Source of the DNA: Rubellimicrobium rubrum
GTDB lineage: Bacteria; Pseudomonadota; Alphaproteobacteria; Rhodobacterales; Rhodobacteraceae
Direction: 5' to 3'
Assembly (NCBI RefSeq): GCF_006152115.1
Contig: NZ_VDFU01000008.1
Location: forward strand, 62,001-126,000
Length of the DNA: 64,000 nt
In this document: in pieces, positions 1-8,324 of the stretch
How the letters are laid out: the number at the start of each line of letters is the position of its first letter
Position numbering within the stretch: position 1 is the first letter of the stretch
Translations under genes and position numbers: made by a program
Notes under the pieces: generated by a model
The model's input: the letters and a program-made list of their open reading frames with translations, nothing else
Told to the model about the DNA's origin: nothing
Database searches by the model: none

Positions 1-1
1 T

Positions 2-247
2 ATCCAGGCGGCGAGCGACGTCTTCCCCGAAGAGCCCCTGCCCCTCGACCACCCTGTCCGGAGCCTCCCCGGCTTCCTGCTGTCCGCCCACCGCGCGGGC
101 GCACTCGACATCGCGTTCAAGCGGATGGGCGAAATGGTGATGGAGGATCTGGCGCTCCTCGACCGCGACCTGCCACCCCAGGTCTGTCGCCGCGCCGAGC
201 GCGAGACGGTGGCGCGCTTCCGCTCCAAGCCGGTCACGACGAACTAG
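2..247 (+). CDS. 2-hydroxyacid dehydrogenase, C-terminal end (5' partial)
   Basis: Only the last 81 codons are in the window, ending at the TAG at 245-247. The translated end contains DVFPEEPLPLDHPVRSLPGF followed by LLSAHRAGAL. This is the typical C-terminal part of the NAD-binding domain of D-isomer-specific 2-hydroxyacid dehydrogenases (phosphoglycerate dehydrogenase-like), with the conserved catalytic His in SAHRAG. The remaining 40 or so residues form an acidic and basic helical tail. The substrate cannot be told from this fragment. It is convergent with the acetyltransferase that ends at 254, leaving only 6 bases between the two stops. Confidence 0.75.
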   Translation: MQAASDVFPEEPLPLDHPVRSLPGFLLSAHRAGALDIAFKRMGEMVMEDLALLDRDLPPQVCRRAERETVARFRSKPVTTN

Positions 248-253
248 GCGGGA

Positions 254-754
254 TCAGATGCCGAAGGCGGGATGGTAGCCCACGGCGCCCGTGGGCTCGT
301 CCCCAAAGGGCAGGACGAACAAATGCTCGGCCGGCAGGCCCGGTGCATGGAGCCCGCGCGGTGGGCGGAACCCGAAGCGCCCGTAGTAGCCACCGTCCCC
401 CAGCAGGACGCAGCCTCCTGACCCCAACCCGCGCAGCCGGGTCAGCGCTTCGACGATCAGGCCGCTCCCGATCCCTTGGCCCTGACGCTCCGGCAGGACC
501 GCGACAGGCCCCAGGCCGTGCCACCCGGACGGTCCCCCGTCCAGAGTGACCGGAGAGACGATCACCTGCCCGACCACACGCCCGGTGTCCTCGGCCACAA
601 GGGCAACCGTCGCGGCCCCGGCGTCGTGCAGCGCGGCATGGATGCGCGCCTCGGTCCCGCTCGCATAGGGACGGCCTGCAAAGGCCGAAACGACAAGGGC
701 GGCGACCGCCTCGCGATCACCGCCCTCTTCGTCCCGAATCCGGATGGCCGTCAC
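254..754 (-). CDS. GNAT family N-acetyltransferase
   Basis: A 166-residue GNAT acetyltransferase, which should move an acetyl group from acetyl-CoA to an unknown acceptor. The acetyl-CoA binding loop is visible as PVAVLPERQGQGIGSGLI (about residues 92-109), followed by the C-terminal GDGGYYGRFGFRPP strand-loop typical of the YhbS-like subgroup. The open frame continues far upstream only because gcrA is read there in another frame. The chosen start is the GTG at 754, which overlaps the gcrA stop (GTGA) and begins directly before the conserved IRIRDE strand. Translational coupling to gcrA is likely, but no functional link is evident. Confidence 0.8.
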   Translation of the reverse strand: MTAIRIRDEEGGDREAVAALVVSAFAGRPYASGTEARIHAALHDAGAATVALVAEDTGRVVGQVIVSPVTLDGGPSGWHGLGPVAVLPERQGQGIGSGLIVEALTRLRGLGSGGCVLLGDGGYYGRFGFRPPRGLHAPGLPAEHLFVLPFGDEPTGAVGYHPAFGI

Positions 755-1392
755 CGACGCCGGTCGCGGCGCGCGCTCATGGGCTGGAAGGCCACGCCCA
801 CATGCGCCTCGCAATAGGGCTTGCCCTGCTGCACGGGCATGCCGCAGAACCAGAAGTTCGGCGTCGCGGGATCGCCCACGGGCCATTTGCAGGTCTTCTC
901 GGTCAGCTCCATGAGGGTGAGCCGCTTGGAGGTCTTCTCCACCGCCAGCGCGGCGGCCTGGGCCTCGGGGCTGATCTCGTTGGCCGAAGGCTGTGGCGGC
1001 AGGGGCTGCCCGGCCGGGATGATCTGGCGCCGGAACGGCACCGGCGCACTGGCCTCCTCCTGCTCCTCCGCCTCTTCGGGCTCGGGTTCCTCGACCTCGA
1101 CTTCGGCGGGCATCTCCTCGGGCTCGTCGTCCTCGACGGGCGCAGCGGCGACGGGCGCGCGGGCCGGGGCGGCCGGGATCGGCTGGACGGGCACCTCCTC
1201 CTCCACGATCTCGGGAAGGCCATCCTCGGCACGGCTGCCGGGAACGGCGCGGTTCGACAGGCCCAGGCGATGCACCTTGCCGATCACCGCGTTGCGCGTG
1301 ACCTGCCCCAGCTCCTTGGCGATCTGGCTCGCTGAGGCGCCCTCGGCCCACATCCGCTTGAGCGTTTCGACGCGTTCGTCAGTCCAGGACAT
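751..1392 (-). CDS. gcrA: GcrA cell-cycle regulator
   Basis: A 213-residue protein with the GcrA N-terminus MSWTDERVETLKRMWAEG and the following QIAKELG...RNAVIGKVHRLGL segment, the helix-turn-helix DNA-binding region. The middle (about residues 70-130) is a low-complexity Pro/Ala/Glu linker. The C-terminus has the conserved CKWPVGDP...FWFCG...YCEAH sigma-70-interacting domain with four Cys/His positions. In Caulobacter, GcrA works with RNA polymerase sigma-70 at methylated GANTC promoters to drive cell-cycle genes. The ATG at 1392 was chosen because MSWTDE is the family's invariant start; upstream codons are poorly conserved. It overlaps the downstream acetyltransferase by 4 bases. Confidence 0.95.
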   Translation of the reverse strand: MSWTDERVETLKRMWAEGASASQIAKELGQVTRNAVIGKVHRLGLSNRAVPGSRAEDGLPEIVEEEVPVQPIPAAPARAPVAAAPVEDDEPEEMPAEVEVEEPEPEEAEEQEEASAPVPFRRQIIPAGQPLPPQPSANEISPEAQAAALAVEKTSKRLTLMELTEKTCKWPVGDPATPNFWFCGMPVQQGKPYCEAHVGVAFQPMSARRDRRR

Positions 1393-1496
1393 CGCGCCCC
1401 CTCCGAAAATCATGACGCACCGAGATACAGACCACCCGGGCGGAGTTCAAGACGCGGCATGACCCGACCGGATCATTCGCCGCACCCCTTCAGACC

Positions 1497-2291
1497 TTAT
1501 CCCTGACGAACGCGCCGCGCCGCCGTCAGGATCGCGAAGGCTCCCGCGGCCACGGTCACCGTGGCGGGACCGACCCCGGAATCCGCAGCCACCGCCAGCC
1601 CGAGCCCACCCAGGGATGCCAGCACCCCGATGCCGCAGGCAGCCAGCGCCATGCCTTCGGGCGTCCGGGCCAGGGTCCGCGCCGCTGCGGCGGGGATGAT
1701 GAGCAGTGCCGTGACCAGAAGCGCCCCCACGACCTGGATCGCCACCGCTACCACCCCGGCCAGAAGCAATGACAGAAGCAGCGTCCCGCGCGAAGGGTCC
1801 ATGCCCCCCGCCCGCGCAAGGTCGGGGGACAGCGTGGAGGTCAGCAGCAGCGGCCAGTTCCGCCAGACAAGGAACGCCACGACCGCCGCGCCGCCCCAGA
1901 TCAGCGCCAGGTCTCCACGGCCCACGGTCAGCACGTCGCCGAACAGGAACGCCTCGAGGTTGACCCGCGGCCCCGGCGTCAGCGCCACGGCAAAGAGGCC
2001 GACCCCCAGCGCCCCGTGCGCCAGCACACCCAACGCCGTGTCCACCGCGTGCCCTCGCTCTGTCAGGGCAAACACCAGCAGCGCCATCGCCCCCGCCACG
2101 AGAAGGATGCCCAGCGTCACCGGCGTCCCGAAGGCGAGGCTCAGCGCGATGCCCAGGATCGAGGCATGGGCCGTCGCATCCCCGAAATAGGCCATCCGCC
2201 GCCAGACGACGAAGCAGCCCAGAAGCCCGGCGGCCAGCGCCACCCCCACGCCCGCCAGCGCGGCGCGCATCAGGAACGAATCGAGGAGCAT
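1497..2291 (-). CDS. znuB: Zinc ABC transporter permease ZnuB
   Basis: A 264-residue integral membrane protein of the ABC-3 (manganese/zinc) permease family, with about eight hydrophobic segments. Conserved stretches include VVWRRMAYFGDATAHASILG near the N-terminus and VGALLVTALLIIPAAAA in the second half. Together with ZnuC (ATPase) and ZnuA (binding protein) it imports Zn2+ from the periplasm. The ATG at 2291 overlaps the znuC stop (TGATG); a GTG one codon upstream is equally possible. It is the last gene of the zur-znuC-znuB operon. Confidence 0.93.
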   Translation of the reverse strand: MLLDSFLMRAALAGVGVALAAGLLGCFVVWRRMAYFGDATAHASILGIALSLAFGTPVTLGILLVAGAMALLVFALTERGHAVDTALGVLAHGALGVGLFAVALTPGPRVNLEAFLFGDVLTVGRGDLALIWGGAAVVAFLVWRNWPLLLTSTLSPDLARAGGMDPSRGTLLLSLLLAGVVAVAIQVVGALLVTALLIIPAAAARTLARTPEGMALAACGIGVLASLGGLGLAVAADSGVGPATVTVAAGAFAILTAARRVRQG

Positions 2292-3037
2292 CACGCCTCC
2301 TCGCCGTGGTGGTGGTGATGATGCGCCGCATGGTCCGCGTGGTCGTGATCGTGCCGGTACAGCGCCAGCGCGCCCCTGGTCCCCGTTCCGAACAGCTCCC
2401 GATAGGCCGGCGCGGCGGACACCATGGCCGGATGCCCCTCGCAGCAGACATGGCCATTGAGGCAGACGACCCGGTCCGACGCGCTCATCACGACATGAAG
2501 GTCGTGGCTGACCATCAGGATCGCGCAGCCCAGCCGTGCCCGAATCTCCTCAAGGCTTTGGTAGAAGGCCGCTGATCCCGGCTGATCGAGGCCCTGCGTC
2601 GGCTCGTCCAGCATCAGGATGTCGGGCCGGGACAGGATCGCGCGGGCCAGCAGCACCCGCTGGAACTGCCCGCCCGACAGGTCGGCCATCTGCCGCCCCA
2701 TGACGTGCCCCGCCCCCGCCTCGTCCAGCGCGGCCTCGGCCTCGGCCGTCCCGACCCGCGTCGGGAGATCGAGGAAACGCCGCACGGTCAGGGGCAGCGT
2801 CGGGTCGATATGGAGCTTCTGCGGCACGTAGCCGATCCGAAGCCCAGCCGCCTTGAGGATGCGCCCCTTGGTCGGCCGCTGCGCCCCGATCAGGCAGCGC
2901 AGCAGCGTGGACTTGCCGGACCCGTTCGGGCCGACCAGCGTGACGATCTCGCCGCCGTCGATCCTGACGGAGACGTCATGGAGGACCTGCGTCCTACCAT
3001 GGCGCACGTCGAGATGCTCCGCCGCGATCAGGGCCAT
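2291..3037 (-). CDS. znuC: Zinc ABC transporter ATPase ZnuC with His-rich tail
   Basis: A 248-residue ABC ATPase. The Walker A motif GPNGSGKST lies at residues 36-44, the signature LSGGQFQRVLLARA near residue 130, Walker B with LMLDEPTQGLD near 150, and the switch His in MVSHDLH. It powers zinc uptake through ZnuB. The C-terminus is an unusual His/Asp tail (HDHDHADHAAHHHHHH) that probably binds zinc in the cytosol, which is inference. The start ATG at 3037 overlaps the zur stop (TGATG), so zur, znuC and znuB are tightly coupled and share the Zur-controlled promoter region upstream of zur. Confidence 0.95.
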   Translation of the reverse strand: MALIAAEHLDVRHGRTQVLHDVSVRIDGGEIVTLVGPNGSGKSTLLRCLIGAQRPTKGRILKAAGLRIGYVPQKLHIDPTLPLTVRRFLDLPTRVGTAEAEAALDEAGAGHVMGRQMADLSGGQFQRVLLARAILSRPDILMLDEPTQGLDQPGSAAFYQSLEEIRARLGCAILMVSHDLHVVMSASDRVVCLNGHVCCEGHPAMVSAAPAYRELFGTGTRGALALYRHDHDHADHAAHHHHHHGEEA

Positions 3038-3513
3038 CAGGCCGCTCCCTTCGCATGAGGCCGGCAGGCCGGGCAAAGCCCCTGCGCCTCGACCACCGTC
3101 CGCTCGATGGCAAAGCCCTCGGCCTCGGCCTCCGGGGCAAGGGGCGCTTCGATGGCCTCCTCGGCCACGCGGCGGCACGACCGGCAGACAAGGAAGCTCG
3201 GGGCGTGCGGGGCGCCGGGCCGCGCGCAGGCGACAAAGGCCGACAAGCCCTCGATCCGATGGGCAAAGCCGTTGTCCACCAGGAACCCCAGCGCCCGATA
3301 CGCCACAGGAGGCTTGGAGCCGAAGCCTTCGGCCTCCAGCCGCGCCAGCACGTCATAGGCCCCCAACGCGGCATGGGACTCGAGCAGGATTTCCAGCGTC
3401 CGACGGCGCAGGGGCGTCAGCGACAGGCCGCGCCCGTCGCAGGTCTCCTCGGCCGCGCGCAAGGCCGAGGCGATGCAGGTGCCGTGGTCGTGGCGATCAA
3501 AGGCATGGGGCAT
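3037..3513 (-). CDS. zur: Zinc uptake regulator Zur (Fur family)
   Basis: A 158-residue Fur-family repressor. It has the winged-helix N-terminal domain (LTPLRRRTLEILLESH...GAYDVLARL...KPPVAYRALGFL) and the dimerisation domain with two CxxC pairs, CRSC and CPAC, which form the structural zinc site in Zur/Fur proteins. The N-terminus also carries His-rich metal ligands (HAFDRHDHGTC). It is expected to shut off znuA and zur-znuCB when zinc is plentiful. The start was set at the ATG at 3513; a GTG codon directly upstream is possible. It is the first gene of the operon and lies 12 bases from the nearest palindromic box, consistent with autoregulation. Confidence 0.93.
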   Translation of the reverse strand: MPHAFDRHDHGTCIASALRAAEETCDGRGLSLTPLRRRTLEILLESHAALGAYDVLARLEAEGFGSKPPVAYRALGFLVDNGFAHRIEGLSAFVACARPGAPHAPSFLVCRSCRRVAEEAIEAPLAPEAEAEGFAIERTVVEAQGLCPACRPHAKGAA

Positions 3514-3525
3514 CACAGGGCCTGC

Positions 3526-3538
3526 GTTACAAGGTAAC
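3526..3538. promoter_or_regulatory. Zur-type operator, box 1
   Basis: GTTACAAGGTAAC is an inverted repeat (GTTAC/GTAAC arms around AAG). It sits 12 bases upstream of the zur start codon, where it would block zur-znuCB transcription. Near-identical repeats occur at 3578 and 3601. Assignment to Zur rests on position in the znu locus. Confidence 0.75.
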
Positions 3539-3577
3539 GACGATTAGCATCCCCGCGCCTCCCAACGCAAGGCCACC

Positions 3578-3590
3578 ATTACAAGGTAAC
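3578..3590. promoter_or_regulatory. Zur-type operator, box 2
   Basis: ATTACAAGGTAAC is the same 13-base element as box 1 apart from the first base, lying in the middle of the divergent zur/znuA intergenic region. It is 40 bases downstream of box 1 and 10 bases before box 3. Confidence 0.7.
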
Positions 3591-3600
3591 GATGCCTCTT

Positions 3601-3613
3601 GTTATACTATAAC
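3601..3613. promoter_or_regulatory. Zur-type operator, box 3 (perfect palindrome)
   Basis: GTTATACTATAAC is a perfect palindrome around a central C, 46 bases upstream of the znuA start. It closely resembles the AT-rich Zur/Fur core (GTTATA...TATAAC). It is the best-matching of the three boxes and probably controls znuA. Confidence 0.8.
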
Positions 3614-3658
3614 GACGCCGGTAGGACGGAGGGCGACCAATGCCTTCAAGGAGCCGTC

Positions 3659-4564
3659 ATGCCCGCCACCTTCCGCACCAGCGCCCTTCTCCTGCTCACC
3701 TCAGCGCCCGCCTGGGCCGAGGTGCCGACCGTGCTCGCGGACACCGCCCCTGTCCATAGCCTCGTTGCCATGGTCATGGGCGACCTGGGGGAGCCCGCGA
3801 TGATCGTGCCGCCGGGCACTTCGCCCCATGACGCCAGCCTGTCCCCGTCCGAGGCGCAGGCCCTGACCGAGGCCGAGCTGATCGTCTGGACGGGCGACGC
3901 TTTCCTGCCCTGGCTAGGGGAAAGCCTAGCCTCCCTCGCGCCGCAGGCCGAGGTGCTCGGCCTCCTGGACAGCCCCGGCTGGGAGCCCCTGCCGGCCATG
4001 GCCGACGAGGACCATGGGCACGAGCATGACCACGACCATGGCGGGGCCGAGATCGACCCGCATGCCTGGCTCGATCCGGCCGTCGCCGCGGCATGGACCG
4101 CCAGCATCGCCGACGCGCTCGCCGCCCTGGACCCCGACAATGCCGAAACCTATCGCGCCAATGCGGACGCGGCCTCTCAGCGCCTGACGGTTTTGGGCCA
4201 GGACCTGGCCTCGCGCCTTGCGCCCCATGCGGGCGTATCGGTGGCCGTGGGTCACAACGCCTACCGGTATCTTGAACGGGCCTCGGGCCTCGGGTCCAGC
4301 CGCGCCATCGCCCATGCCGACGGCGCCGGGCCAGCCCCTTCGGACGTGACGACCCTGCGCGAGGCCGTCCTCGCGGGTGAGGTCCGCTGCCTGCTCGTGG
4401 ACGCCGAAACCGACCCGTCCTGGGCCGAGACGCTGGGCGAAGGCGCGCAACTGCGCACGGCCACCGTGGACCCGGACGGGGTGAACCTTGCGCCTGGGGC
4501 CGATCTCTACCCGACCCTGGTCGAGAACATCGGGCAGGCGCTGGAAACCTGCCTCGCGCCCTAA
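3659..4564 (+). CDS. znuA: Periplasmic zinc-binding protein ZnuA
   Basis: A 301-residue solute-binding protein of the cluster A-I (ZnuA/TroA) family. Residues 1-19 form a signal peptide ending in APAWAE, so the mature protein is periplasmic. Metal ligands are visible: His in DTAPVHSL, His in PPGTSPHDASLSPS, the HGHEHDHDHGGAEIDPHAWLD loop (His-rich loop followed by the conserved DPHAWLDP), and the C-terminal half with VGHNAYRYL. The His-rich loop is characteristic of zinc rather than manganese importers. It is divergent from zur-znuCB with Zur-type boxes between. The ATG at 3659 was chosen because it gives a proper signal peptide. Confidence 0.95.
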   Translation: MPATFRTSALLLLTSAPAWAEVPTVLADTAPVHSLVAMVMGDLGEPAMIVPPGTSPHDASLSPSEAQALTEAELIVWTGDAFLPWLGESLASLAPQAEVLGLLDSPGWEPLPAMADEDHGHEHDHDHGGAEIDPHAWLDPAVAAAWTASIADALAALDPDNAETYRANADAASQRLTVLGQDLASRLAPHAGVSVAVGHNAYRYLERASGLGSSRAIAHADGAGPAPSDVTTLREAVLAGEVRCLLVDAETDPSWAETLGEGAQLRTATVDPDGVNLAPGADLYPTLVENIGQALETCLAP

Positions 4565-4566
4565 CG

Positions 4567-4601
4567 AAAAACCGCCGGATCGCAGGGGTGCGATCCGGCG
4601 G
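4567..4601 (-). terminator. Rho-independent terminator of the fasciclin gene
   Basis: A 13-bp perfect stem (CCGCCGGATCGCA / its complement) with a GGGG loop at 4572-4601. On the minus strand it is followed by five T residues (4571-4567). It therefore terminates the leftward fasciclin gene, and it starts just after the znuA stop. A second short hairpin (CCGGGTCC/GGACCCGG, 4610-4627) precedes it. Confidence 0.85.
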
Positions 4602-4658
4602 CCAGGTCACCGGGTCCAAGGACCCGGATCGCGACCCCGTTCCGGGGCCTGCGTCAGG

Positions 4659-5219
4659 TCACTGCTGGGCGTCGGCCGACGGCAGCAGCACGGTGTCGAT
4701 CACGTGGATCACGCCGTTCGACTGGTCCACGTCCGCGATGGTGACGGTGGCCGTGCGGCCCTGCTCGTCGGTGATCATCACCATGCCGTTCTGGGTCGTG
4801 GCCTGCAGCACGCAGCCGCCTACGGTCTCGATCGGGTGGGTGCCGCCATCGGCCTCGATCATGCCGACGATGTCCGTCGAAAAGGCTTCGGCGGCGATGA
4901 CGTGGCAGGTCAGGATCTGCGTCAGCCGGTCCTTGTTCTGCGGCTCGAGCAGCGATTCCACGGTGCCCGCGGGCAGCGCGGCAAAGGCTTCGTTGGTGGG
5001 GGCGAGCACGGTGAACGGTCCCGCGCCCTGAAGCGTCTCGACCAGGCCGGCAGCCTGGACGGCGGCCACGAGCGTGGTGTGGTCGGCCGAATTCAGCGCG
5101 TTGGTCACGATGTCATTGGTCGCGGGCATCTCCGCGCCACCAACCATGGGATTGGCCATCTGGGCCAAGGCAGCCCCCCCGACGAGCGCGAAAGCGGAAG
5201 CGGCAAGAAGCGTTTTCAT
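4659..5219 (-). CDS. Secreted fasciclin (FAS1) domain protein
   Basis: A 186-residue exported protein. Residues 1-20 (MKTLLAASAFALVGGAALAQ) form a signal peptide. The remainder is a single FAS1 domain with the conserved H1 box GPFTVLAPTNEAFAALP, the central LTCHVI strand and the H2 box HVIDTVLLP. Bacterial FAS1 proteins are periplasmic or surface adhesion-type proteins; in Rhodobacter relatives they respond to photo-oxidative stress, but I see no matching promoter here. The ATG at 5219 was preferred to an upstream in-frame codon because it gives the signal peptide. A strong terminator follows. Confidence 0.92.
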   Translation of the reverse strand: MKTLLAASAFALVGGAALAQMANPMVGGAEMPATNDIVTNALNSADHTTLVAAVQAAGLVETLQGAGPFTVLAPTNEAFAALPAGTVESLLEPQNKDRLTQILTCHVIAAEAFSTDIVGMIEADGGTHPIETVGGCVLQATTQNGMVMITDEQGRTATVTIADVDQSNGVIHVIDTVLLPSADAQQ

Positions 5220-5369
5220 GATCTGGTTTCCCTGACTTCGGTTCTGACACCCCGGGGATCGTCCCGGGAACACCCAAAGTCACGAAGCGGGCCGGGACAG
5301 AGTTTCAGCAGTCTGCAAATTCTTGTGTTCACGAACGCGTGAAGACGAACAGACGTCAGAGCAGGCCCG

Positions 5370-6468
5370 CTAATGGCCGGTGAGCCTGGCCCTCAAAGGA
5401 CGGAACGGCTTTTCCACGACCTCGTACACCAGGGCGGCCACGGCCACCGACAGGGTGAAGGACAGCAGGATCAGGGGCACGCTTCCCATCGCCAGACCGT
5501 TCCGGACCAGCGCCTGGATGATGACGAAGTGGATGAGGTACATCGTGTAGGGATACACGCCGATCCGCCGGACCCAGCCCCAGTTCAGGACGCGGAACAC
5601 CGGAGCATCGGGCCACGTGACGGCGTAATGGAACACCGGCATGAGAGCGAGGCCCTGAAGGCTGTAACGGAGCGTGGAGCGGAATGCCTCGCCCTGATGG
5701 ACGAAGGTTCCTTCAAAGACGACGCAGGAGGGCCAGGGCGGAACGGCCGGTCGGGAAGACCTGCCCCGCCACGCCGCGCCAGTGCATCAGCGCCAGGACG
5801 CAGCCGTACAGAAGGCTGTCGAACCGGGTATCGGTAGAGATGTAGATCGACCATTCCGACGACCCGAGGACGAAGTACCGAAAGCTCCGCCAGACGAGCA
5901 GGGCAACGAGCAGGACGATCAGATGCCTCAACCCGATCCAGCGCCGCCCGATGGCGATGAACAGGGCGGGCCAGATCAGATAGAAATGCTCCTCCACCGA
6001 CAGCGACCAGAGAATCCCCAGGCCATTGACCCATTCGTCCGACCCCGTGAGGAGGGAGTGGTAGTTGTAGTAGAACAGGATCTGGCTCACCAGCGTCGAG
6101 CGGTCCAGATCCGCTCCGGCCAGCCCCAACATCGCCGCGACGCCCGCAAGCAGCAGGCAGGCCAGCAGAGGCGGCCCCAGGCGGACCAGGCGCCGCAGGT
6201 AAAAGGCCCCCAGCGCGATCGAGCCATACCGGTCGTGCTCCCGCGTCAGCAGCGTCGTGATCAGGAAGCCCGAGAGGAAGAAGAACACCGTCACCCCAAA
6301 GCCGCCCGGAATCAGGCACGACGCCCCGGCGTGGCTCAGCAGCACGATGAGGATGGACGCCGCCCGCAGGCCATCGAGCGAGGGGATGTAGGACGAGCCA
6401 GCGATCCCGGATGGGTTGGTCCCCCGGCCCCGGCCCTTCAGCGGGATCGCAGGCTCAGGCTGCCCCAA
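5370..6468 (-). pseudogene. Acyltransferase-3 (OafA/YrhL-like), frameshifted
   Basis: Two adjoining frames together make one membrane acyltransferase. The upstream frame (6468-5713) begins with the family signature SYIPSLDGLRAASILIVLLS, then GVTVFFFLSGFLIT and LWSLSVEEHFYLIWP. The downstream frame (readable from about 5725, ending at the TAG at 5370) carries VVFEGTFVHQGEAFRSTLRY, TMYLIHFVIIQALV and YEVVEKPFR. An apparent extra base around 5723-5725 separates them. Intact family members O-acylate sugars or lipids at the inner membrane. The start is uncertain: TTG at 6468 is the only option in frame, with a stop directly upstream. It may be a decayed gene or a sequence error; the next gene is broken in the same way. 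Confidence 0.8.
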
Positions 6469-6565
6469 GATTCAACGCACCCATACCCAAGTCGGCCACC
6501 CCGAGATGACACAGCCCATGATGCGGCCCCGTCTTGGTTCTGGGATGTGGTGCTCCGGGGCGGCT

Positions 6566-6586
6566 CCTGCAAGCGTGCCTTGCAGG
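6566..6586. repeat. Inverted repeat between the two broken genes
   Basis: CCTGCAAG/CTTGCAGG is a perfect 8-bp stem with a 5-base loop, lying between the end of the methyltransferase pseudogene (6647) and the acyltransferase. No T-run follows on either strand, so a terminator role is uncertain. Confidence 0.45.
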
Positions 6587-6605
6587 AACACGCACCTGCC
6601 ACGGG

Positions 6606-6637
6606 GCGTGGACGGAGCGTGGACGGAGCGTGGACGA
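6606..6637. repeat. 11-bp tandem repeat, about three copies
   Basis: The unit GCGTGGACGGA occurs twice in full and a third time as GCGTGGACGA, just downstream of the methyltransferase stop at 6647. It is not part of an intact gene. It may have arisen by slippage. Confidence 0.6.
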
Positions 6638-6646
6638 AGTCCGGCC

Positions 6647-8210
6647 TCAGAAGTCCGTCGGCGCGCCGCCCTCGCGCTTTCGCCGGGGCCACGAAGTCCG
6701 TCAGCGACTCGCGTGTGGCCGGGTCCATGGGCGGCTCCTCGAAACTCGCGAGGATCTCCTTGTAAAGCCGGGGCGCGCGCTCCTGCGTCCAGACGCCGCC
6801 TGCGACCTCCCAAGCCTCGCAGTTCCGCCAGTCCGAGACAAAGGGCGCGTAGAAGGCCTTCGCGTAGCGACCCTGCGTATGCTGGATGCCGAAGTGATGC
6901 CCTGACGATCCGACCTCGCGGATCGCGTCCAGCGCGATGTCGTCCACGCCCGTGGCCCAGACCGCGGGCTCCATGTAACGTTGGATCACCTGCAGGACCT
7001 CGCAGTCCATGACGACCTTCTTGGGGGAAGCGATCAGCCCCCCAGCCAGCCGCGTGACAGACCATGTTGGTGCGCGCTTGGACCGCCGACCACAGGCTGT
7101 TGCTGGTTTCCCACATCGCCTGCCCGTCCGGCACGTTGGCGGCACAGACTCCGCTCGCGCGCAGGGGCAGCCCGCAGAACCGCGCCATCTGGCCGGTCAT
7201 CGGCGTGGCGCGCAGGTATTCCGGCGTGCCAAAGGCCGGAGCGCCCGACTTCATGTCCACATTGCTGGTGAAGTTCCCGATCACGCAGGCGCACCCTGGC
7301 GCGGCCCACTGGAACAGCGCGATGGCCGACAGCGCCTCGGTGACCGACAGCGCAACCGCTCCCGCCATGGTCACCGGCGCCATGGCGCCTGCCAGCGTGA
7401 AGGGCGTCACCACCACCGCCCACCCCCGCCGGATCATCCGCAGGCAGCCGTCGATCATCGGCCGGTCGTGCTTCAGCGGCGAGGTCGAGTTGATGTTGGC
7501 GTACATCCAGGGCGTCGCCTGGAACTTCCCCTCGGACAGGCCCCCCCGCGATCCGCACCATCCCCATCGCGTCCTTGACCCGCTCGCGGCCCAGCGAATA
7601 GGCGTGCACGACCTTGTCGGTGATCGTCAGCTTGTCGAACAGCACGTCGAGGTGACGCACCGAGGGATGGATCTCCACCGGCTCCACCGGATAGCCGCCC
7701 GCGACGTGGATGCGGTTGACGTGCTGCGTCAGCCGGAACAGGTCCGCGCAATGCCCGCGCGTCCCCGGCACCTTCCGCCCGATCTCCATGTCCCAGTGGT
7801 TCGGAGGCGAGGACACGTTGCCGAACAGGATGGCCGTGTCGCCGATGGGCAGAACGCGGTCCGGGTTGCGGGGGGTCGATCGTGAACTCCGGGCGCGCGG
7901 CCCACCATCTCCATCACCCAGTCCCGTCCCATGCGGAGGTTTCGGCCGTTGACCGTGCAACCAGCCTGCTGGAACAGCGCCACGGCCTCGTCGTTCAGGA
8001 ACTCGATCCGGATCTCCTTGAGGACGCGCATCGCGGCGGCGTGGATCGCCTCCACGCCCGCCTCGTCCAGGGGCTCGATGCGACGGTCGTGGTCGACGGG
8101 ATACGCCAAGGCATCTGCTCCATGACGGCCGTGCCCCGCCGCGCTGCGTTCCCGGCCCGTTCCCCATGGCGGCGCTTGCGCCCGCCCGCATCGGCCAGAT
8201 CGTTGGGCAT
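6647..8210 (-). pseudogene. MttB-family trimethylamine/glycine-betaine methyltransferase, multiply frameshifted
   Basis: Successive frames align end to end with one MttB-like (COG5598) corrinoid methyltransferase. They read MPNDLADAGGRKRRHGERAG, then IEPLDEAGVEAIHAAAMRVL, EFTIDP, RNPDRVLPIGDTAILFG, KFQATPWMYANINSTSPLKH, VIGNFTSNVDMKSGAPAFG, SPKKVVMDCEVLQVIQRYM, and finally the usual C-terminus EGGAPTDF before TGA at 6647. Frame changes fall near 8098-8100 (one base missing) and near 7889, 7870-7875, 7541-7547, 7038-7043 and 6678-6680 (one base extra each), nearly all in short homopolymers. No in-frame amber codon is needed, so this is the non-pyrrolysine type. The start ATG at 8210 has a GGAGGG ribosome site. 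It is either a true pseudogene or locally poor sequence. Confidence 0.85.
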
Positions 8211-8324
8211 GGGGCCCTCCCTCCCGGTTCCGGGCACAGCCTGTCAGGCGGCCCGGTCCCGGTCGGACCCTCCTGCTGACGTCGGGGGTCGCTTTCGGGA
8301 AACGCCCTTGCCGCGTCCCGGCGC

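Noticed and set aside
6647..8210. Pyrrolysine (amber readthrough) as explanation for the broken MttB gene
   Set aside because: The frame changes are single-base shifts. No in-frame TAG interrupts otherwise aligned sequence at the expected position.
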